From positions 1 through 19,000 of the forward strand of contig CAZGYJ010000042.1 of assembly GCA_964530345.1 (NCBI GenBank): a stretch of 19,000 nt of DNA, written 5' to 3'. Numbering within the stretch: the stretch's first letter is position 1; each line of letters opens with the position of its first letter. The notes beneath the pieces were generated by a model, which searched no databases, was not told the DNA's origin, and saw nothing but the letters and a program-made list of their open reading frames with translations. Both the position numbers and the translations under genes were made by a program. This document shows positions 15,450-19,000 of the stretch, in pieces. This stretch comes from JALSJK01 sp964530345. Its GTDB lineage: Bacteria; Pseudomonadota; Gammaproteobacteria; Methylococcales; Methylomonadaceae.

Positions 15450-16265
15450 CTATTTTTGACAGTTTTGACAAAAAACTGTTGAACGGCTGCTGATTTTCAC
15501 TTCCTTTAATATTGCATTACAAACAGGGCAAGGGCAACCGGCTTTACCATACACTTGAAGTTGCTGACTAAAATATCCAGGTTTGCCATCACCTCCAACA
15601 AAATCCTTAAGTGTCGTTCCGCCTTTGTTAATGGCGTTTTTTAGGATGGATTGTATTGATTCAACTAAGGCATGATAACGCTTTTTTGAAATATTTCCTG
15701 CGTTACGAGTTGGCCGAATGCCGCAAAGAAATAGTGCTTCATTGGCATAAATATTACCAATACCGACGACAATTTTTTGATCCATAATGAATTGTTTGAC
15801 TGTAAGTTTTCTGCCTCGTGAATATTCGTATAAATATTGACCATTAAAATTTTCTGATAATGGTTCAGGTCCCAGTTTGTTCAATAAAAAGTGTTGGTAG
15901 GGTGACTTCCCCAGCCACATTACTGCGCCAAATCTTCTTGGGTCAGTCAGACGTAGCATCTTTTTATTGTGAAAAGCAAGGTCGATATGGTCATGCTTTT
16001 CAGCAGGTTGGTCAATGTTAACAATTCGTAAACTACCGGACATTCCTAAGTGAATTAATACGTGTCCGGTATCAAACTCTAATAGTAAGTATTTGCCACG
16101 CCGCTTAACAGTATGTAAAAACGAATTTGATAAAAGCTTCGGCAGGTCATCAGGGATTGGCCAGCGAAGCTGTGCTTGGCGAATGATGATGGTTTGAATT
16201 TTTTGGTTGATGATATGAGGGGCAATGCCACGACAAGTTGTTTCTACCTCGGGTAATTCAGGCAT
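15450..16265 (-). CDS. mutM: Formamidopyrimidine-DNA glycosylase (Fpg/MutM)
   Basis: This DNA-repair enzyme removes 8-oxoguanine and other oxidised purines and nicks the abasic site. The 271 residues are close to the E. coli protein (269). The N-terminus is the canonical MPELPEVETTCRG, with P2 as nucleophile (after Met removal) and E3 beside it. K58 in RRGKYLLLEF is the conserved lysine. MSGSLR and a helix-two-turn-helix region with the VGIGNIYANEALF segment are present. The C-terminal zinc finger has cysteines at 246, 249, 266 and 269, and R261 (SSRSTVFC) is the conserved finger arginine. All key residues are present, so it should be active. It follows hflD by 22 bases in the same direction. 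Confidence 0.97.
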   Translation of the reverse strand: MPELPEVETTCRGIAPHIINQKIQTIIIRQAQLRWPIPDDLPKLLSNSFLHTVKRRGKYLLLEFDTGHVLIHLGMSGSLRIVNIDQPAEKHDHIDLAFHNKKMLRLTDPRRFGAVMWLGKSPYQHFLLNKLGPEPLSENFNGQYLYEYSRGRKLTVKQFIMDQKIVVGIGNIYANEALFLCGIRPTRNAGNISKKRYHALVESIQSILKNAINKGGTTLKDFVGGDGKPGYFSQQLQVYGKAGCPCPVCNAILKEVKISSRSTVFCQNCQK

Positions 16266-16287
16266 GGGTTTTTCTTGTCAACATGAG

Positions 16288-16911
16288 TTAGGCAATTTTT
16301 AGAAGTCTTTCACATTCATCGCGTAATTTTTTCCGATAGAATAAAAATTTCCAGCGTTTACCGCCACATTGGCGCCAGAGCATCGCAGATCGAATTCCAG
16401 CCAATAATAACGCTCTGATTTTGTTAATATTGCCAGGATCGGTAATGTATTTTTGTTCACCTTGAACCATCACTCGAGGCTGTAAGGTGCTGATGGTTCG
16501 GTGATAAAGATCGCCTAGATTGGCCAAAACGTTTTCATGCAGTATATCGAAGTGTTCTGCCTGGGCCTGGGCTTTTTCAACGCCAATACGAATGGTATTT
16601 TGCATTTGAGAATTTTTTTCTAGTTGATTTTCCAAAAAAACCAACGAGGCAGCATAACGAGCTTGTTCTGGGTTATGGATATTGGTGTTTGCTAATTGCT
16701 GGTGAAGTTGTTCCAAGCCAAGTTTTATACCCTCCAGTCCACCATAAATATCGGCTACATTATCGGAATCAATTTGTAAAATGCTACTGATGCTGGCTTT
16801 CATTGCATTTTGGTCTGATGATCCGGTTGAAGCAATTTTGTGAACCAAATAGGTGGCTTGGGCTATTCCTGCTAAGCCAACTGTTTGATTGGAAAATGTT
16901 TTAATCGTCAT
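16288..16911 (-). CDS. hflD: High-frequency-lysogenization protein HflD homologue
   Basis: The 207-residue protein matches HflD in length (E. coli 213) and in several places. These include the N-terminal NQTVGLAGIAQATYLVHKIA, a central helical part with IYGGLEGIKLGLEQL, and a C-terminal ARALLLAGIRSAMLWRQCGGKRW-like ending (here IRALLLAGIRSAMLWRQCGG). HflD is a peripheral membrane protein that in E. coli binds lambda CII and favours lysis; its housekeeping role is poorly defined. In enterics it sits beside mnmA and purB, whereas here it lies between an exported rhodanese (10-base gap) and fpg (22-base gap). The ribosome binding site is weak, which suggests translation coupled to the upstream gene. 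Confidence 0.92.
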   Translation of the reverse strand: MTIKTFSNQTVGLAGIAQATYLVHKIASTGSSDQNAMKASISSILQIDSDNVADIYGGLEGIKLGLEQLHQQLANTNIHNPEQARYAASLVFLENQLEKNSQMQNTIRIGVEKAQAQAEHFDILHENVLANLGDLYHRTISTLQPRVMVQGEQKYITDPGNINKIRALLLAGIRSAMLWRQCGGKRWKFLFYRKKLRDECERLLKIA

Positions 16912-16921
16912 TAAGTTCTAT

Positions 16922-17386
16922 TTATTTTAAAGGACTTGTAGTTTGTTGATCTTTAGTGGTCTTTTTACCGGATTTTATCCAGGAGGTAATGCCATTTTGC
17001 AATTGATAGATGTTTTTCATGCCCAGTTTCTGGGTTAAGAAGTTGCCTACCATGCTGCTTCTGTTTCCAGATCGACAAACAAGAACCACGGGTTGATCGG
17101 GTGAAGCTTTGACCTGGTTTAATTCCTTCACCCAATGTTCAGCATCAAATTTACCTTGGGAATCAAAAAACTGTAATTTCTTGCTATTGGGAATAATTCC
17201 AGTTGATTGCCATTCTTTTGCTGTCCTGATGTCAATGATTAAAGCGCCATTTTTCTGTAAGACTTCAATTTGTTCGGGATCGAGATTTTTCAATTCTTCC
17301 GCGGGCAAATAGTTAGATGTCAGCAATAAAAAAGAAAAAAAGACTGGAAAAAACAAAGATTTTAAAGAGTCGCGTTGCATATTCAT
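16922..17386 (-). CDS. Exported single-domain rhodanese-like protein
   Basis: The 154-residue product has an N-terminal signal sequence (about residues 1-29, hydrophobic core FFPVFFSFLLL, probable cleavage near LPAEE) and one rhodanese domain. The domain shows GALIIDIRTAKEWQSTGIIPNS, the family's substrate-binding approach. The active-site loop VLVCRSGNRS has C104 as the sulfur-carrying cysteine, so the protein is likely catalytically competent. It should handle sulfane sulfur in the periplasm, but its partner is unknown. A second ATG (M3, at 17380) is an alternative start; neither has a strong ribosome binding site. First gene of a probable rhodanese-hflD-fpg operon. Confidence 0.9.
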   Translation of the reverse strand: MNMQRDSLKSLFFPVFFSFLLLTSNYLPAEELKNLDPEQIEVLQKNGALIIDIRTAKEWQSTGIIPNSKKLQFFDSQGKFDAEHWVKELNQVKASPDQPVVLVCRSGNRSSMVGNFLTQKLGMKNIYQLQNGITSWIKSGKKTTKDQQTTSPLK

Positions 17387-17504
17387 TAGTTAAAGTTCAA
17401 ATTTGTTTATAGATTGTAATGATGCTAACAAGTGGAAAAGTAATGTCAACAAAAAATAAGATGAATTGAAAGTAAAATTCACTTTTTCCAATGAGGACGA
17501 TTGT

Positions 17505-17540
17505 AGTATTAATGGACAATTATTTGATTAATTTAATACT
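17505..17540. repeat. 8-base inverted repeat, operator-like
   Basis: AGTATTAA (17505-17512) and TTAATACT (17533-17540) are perfect inverted copies separated by 20 bases. The spacer itself contains an ATTAAT palindrome at its end. It lies about 120 bases upstream of the rhodanese gene. It may be an operator or chance in AT-rich DNA. Confidence 0.35.
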
Positions 17541-17590
17541 TATTTAAGCTCTTGATCGTATAGTTTGATTGTGGCATTTGGCATAATTCT

Positions 17591-17637
17591 TTGCGGTAAA
17601 TCCCAAGATTAATAAAATGTTTGCTGGGATTAAGCAA
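17591..17637. repeat. Imperfect inverted repeat with 7-base perfect core
   Basis: AATCCCA (17599-17605) and TGGGATT (17625-17631) enclose 19 bases. Outside this core TTGC (17591-17594) and GCAA (17634-17637) extend the symmetry after short gaps. The GC content of the core stands out in an AT-rich region, which argues for selection. No T-tract follows. Confidence 0.4.
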
Positions 17638-17991
17638 AAACAGAAAAATTATTTGTGTTATATGTCACATTACGCTAAGCTTCATATTGATGCTGAATAG
17701 CGTCATGCATTATTGAAATATTTTTTTACTTTAATTACGAATGTATTTTAGTTAAAAGGAATATTGATGTTGCTCAATGATGAAAGGCTTTGATTAATCT
17801 ATTTATGTTTTATTTCGGTAGCATTTTTTTTGGCGCTTGCTTATAAATAAAACTTATTAGAGTCATCAATCGCCCTTGAACTTTAGCACTTTTAAGTATA
17901 TTTGGAAAATGTACAGTTGAATGGGAGCGCCAGACTTAGATTGGCTCTCTTTTAAGGTAAGACAATTTAGAAAAAAACAGGTGAACACAAA

Positions 17992-18549
17992 ATGAAAAAT
18001 TATAAAGCATTACTTTTGGCTCTCGTGCTAGCGCCGGCCTCTGCATTTGCTACAATTGTTGGCGATGATTTTACGCAGGGAAACGGCCATGAAACTACTC
18101 CTTATTTGGTTGATTTAACAAAAGTTACGCAAACAATTGTGGCTGGCGTAAATGAACCAGTTACGGATAATTGGAAATTGGAAGTTCTTACAGAAGGTAC
18201 CTATGATTTGGCTTTTGCTTCTGCAACTATTGTCGCTTTGAATGTTGCAATTGATGGATTTTCTGTTTCAAATGATAGCATAACTAGTGCCTCTGGAATT
18301 TATACTTTAAATTTGCAGCCTGGTTCCTATGATTTTTTTGTTTCAGGGACTGCAAGTGATGGCTTCAGCCATGATATTGGTCCTATTGCCTTAGGAATCG
18401 GCGGTATCTATACTGTTACAACAGGCTTTGTTGAAGGCGATGTTAACGGTGATAATGTTGTTTCTAAAGTTCCAGTTCCAGCCGCGGTCTGGTTTATGGG
18501 AACTGCAATGTTAGGACTACTGACTGTAGGTCGTCGCAAAAAAGTATGA
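17992..18549 (+). CDS. Secreted protein with VPxPA-type PEP-CTERM sorting signal
   Basis: The 185-residue protein has a signal peptide (residues 1-20, cleavage after APASAFA). Its C-terminal tripartite sorting signal is V160-P-V-P-A164, then the hydrophobic helix AVWFMGTAMLGLLTVG, then RRKKV. This is the VPLPA variant of the PEP-CTERM signal, processed by an exosortase (EpsH-type) in bacteria that export polysaccharide. The middle part is beta-rich and Ser/Thr-rich, with no recognised domain. Just before the signal, GDVNGDNVVS resembles one calcium-binding loop of a dockerin repeat. A good ribosome binding site, CAGGTGA, lies seven bases upstream, and a strong terminator follows. No exosortase gene is in the window. 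Likely a surface or matrix protein. Confidence 0.88.
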   Translation: MKNYKALLLALVLAPASAFATIVGDDFTQGNGHETTPYLVDLTKVTQTIVAGVNEPVTDNWKLEVLTEGTYDLAFASATIVALNVAIDGFSVSNDSITSASGIYTLNLQPGSYDFFVSGTASDGFSHDIGPIALGIGGIYTVTTGFVEGDVNGDNVVSKVPVPAAVWFMGTAMLGLLTVGRRKKV

Positions 18550-18585
18550 TAGGTATCTTTGCTTGAAAGAGCGAGGGGTATACAG

Positions 18586-18612
18586 AAAAAGGGGCTTTTA
18601 GCCCCTTTTTTT
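18586..18612 (+). terminator. Rho-independent terminator after the CTERM gene
   Basis: AAAAAGGGGC and GCCCCTTTTTTT flank a short loop (TTTTA), giving a GC core of five pairs extended by A-T pairs and followed by a T-tract. It lies 37 bases after the stop codon. The A-tract on the other side means it could work in both directions. Confidence 0.9.
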
Positions 18613-18767
18613 ATGCCTGGAAGAAAAAATTTACTGAAAATATTCTTGAATTTTATGAATTATTTGATTTTGTCAAAAATACCTTAATAATAGTCAGTAA
18701 ATCCTGGATTCAGGTTTAAAAAGATGGTCAGGTTAAAATACATCAATAGTTTTATGGAGAAAAAGTA

Positions 18768-18977
18768 ATGAATGAAATAACATTAAATGTAACGGGCATG
18801 AAATGTGGTGGTTGCGAGGCCAATATCAAAAATAGTGTCGGCGCTTTGCCAGGCATACAATCTGTTGAAGCTAGTAGTAAAGAAAATAAGGTTGTCGTTT
18901 CATTTGATGAAGGGAAAACCGGTCTGGATGAAATTAAAGAAACCATTGTCAGTTCGGGCTTTACAGTGGAAGAATAA
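18768..18977 (+). CDS. Heavy-metal-associated (HMA) domain protein, CopZ-like
   Basis: The 69-residue protein is a single HMA domain with the metal-binding motif GMKCGGCEANI, with C13 and C16 as ligands. The ferredoxin-like pattern follows (TLNVTGM strand, helix, SVEASSKENKVVVSF, then a second helix and SGFTVEE). Such proteins carry copper(I) or other soft metals in the cytoplasm to P-type ATPases or regulators. The metal cannot be fixed from sequence. No ATPase or MerR-type regulator gene lies in the window; the operon may continue past its end. GGAGA lies about 7 bases upstream of the ATG. Confidence 0.93.
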   Translation: MNEITLNVTGMKCGGCEANIKNSVGALPGIQSVEASSKENKVVVSFDEGKTGLDEIKETIVSSGFTVEE

Positions 18978-19000
18978 TAGCTCAGGTTAATTGAATAATT

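Larger units (their letters stand above)
17387..17991. other. 605-base AT-rich intergenic region with two inverted repeats
   Basis: I see no convincing coding frame or RNA gene here. It separates the divergent rhodanese operon and the VPxPA-CTERM gene, so both promoters should lie in it. No confident -10/-35 pair could be chosen because the region is very AT-rich. Two inverted repeats, at 17505-17540 and 17591-17637, are listed separately. The last 150 bases before the CTERM gene contain several short T- and A-tracts. Confidence 0.6.

Noticed and set aside
17578..17594. Sigma-54-like sequence TTGGCATAATTCTTTGC upstream of the CTERM gene
   Set aside because: The GG and GC elements are one base too far apart, which normally destroys function, and the site is about 400 bases from the gene.

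Overview
The window reads as a moderately AT-rich chromosomal segment of a gammaproteobacterium, most likely a Methylococcales-type methanotroph. That placement is inference. It rests on a secreted protein with the VPxPA variant of the PEP-CTERM sorting signal, a gammaproteobacterial-type HflD, and a sigma-54/PspA stress module. No rRNA, tRNA, transposase or CRISPR array was seen.

Layout. Positions 127-6034 hold a complete tripartite RND efflux operon on the minus strand: outer-membrane factor, periplasmic adaptor, inner-membrane pump. The genes are tightly coupled and sit behind a recognisable sigma-70 promoter. Positions 6143-9825 hold a phage-shock-like module. A PspA/IM30 homologue and a roughly 14-helix membrane protein form a minus-strand operon. 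They are divergent from a sigma-54 activator carrying GAFTGA. The 176-bp divergent region contains a near-consensus -24/-12 promoter facing pspA, an IHF-like site, an inverted repeat and a sigma-70-like promoter for the activator. This is the arrangement known from pspF-pspA of enteric bacteria, but the partner proteins differ.

Positions 9982-14709 are a second membrane-centred cluster. A Yip1-family protein lies on the minus strand. Divergent from it is a four-gene plus-strand run: a membrane protein with a long coiled-coil loop, a possible SPFH-like protein with a 37-residue coiled-coil repeat, a YpfJ-type zinc metallopeptidase and a SemiSWEET transporter. The run is preceded by a 14-codon leader ORF whose stop overlaps the first start. 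Together with the psp module this may be a composite envelope-stress island, and it is the best candidate for an undescribed system here.

Positions 14736-17386 are minus-strand genes: a conserved hypothetical membrane protein, then an apparent operon of exported rhodanese, hflD and fpg (mutM). Positions 17387-17991 are non-coding with two clear inverted repeats. Positions 17992-18612 hold a VPxPA-CTERM secreted protein with a strong intrinsic terminator. Positions 18768-18977 encode a small heavy-metal-binding (HMA) protein.
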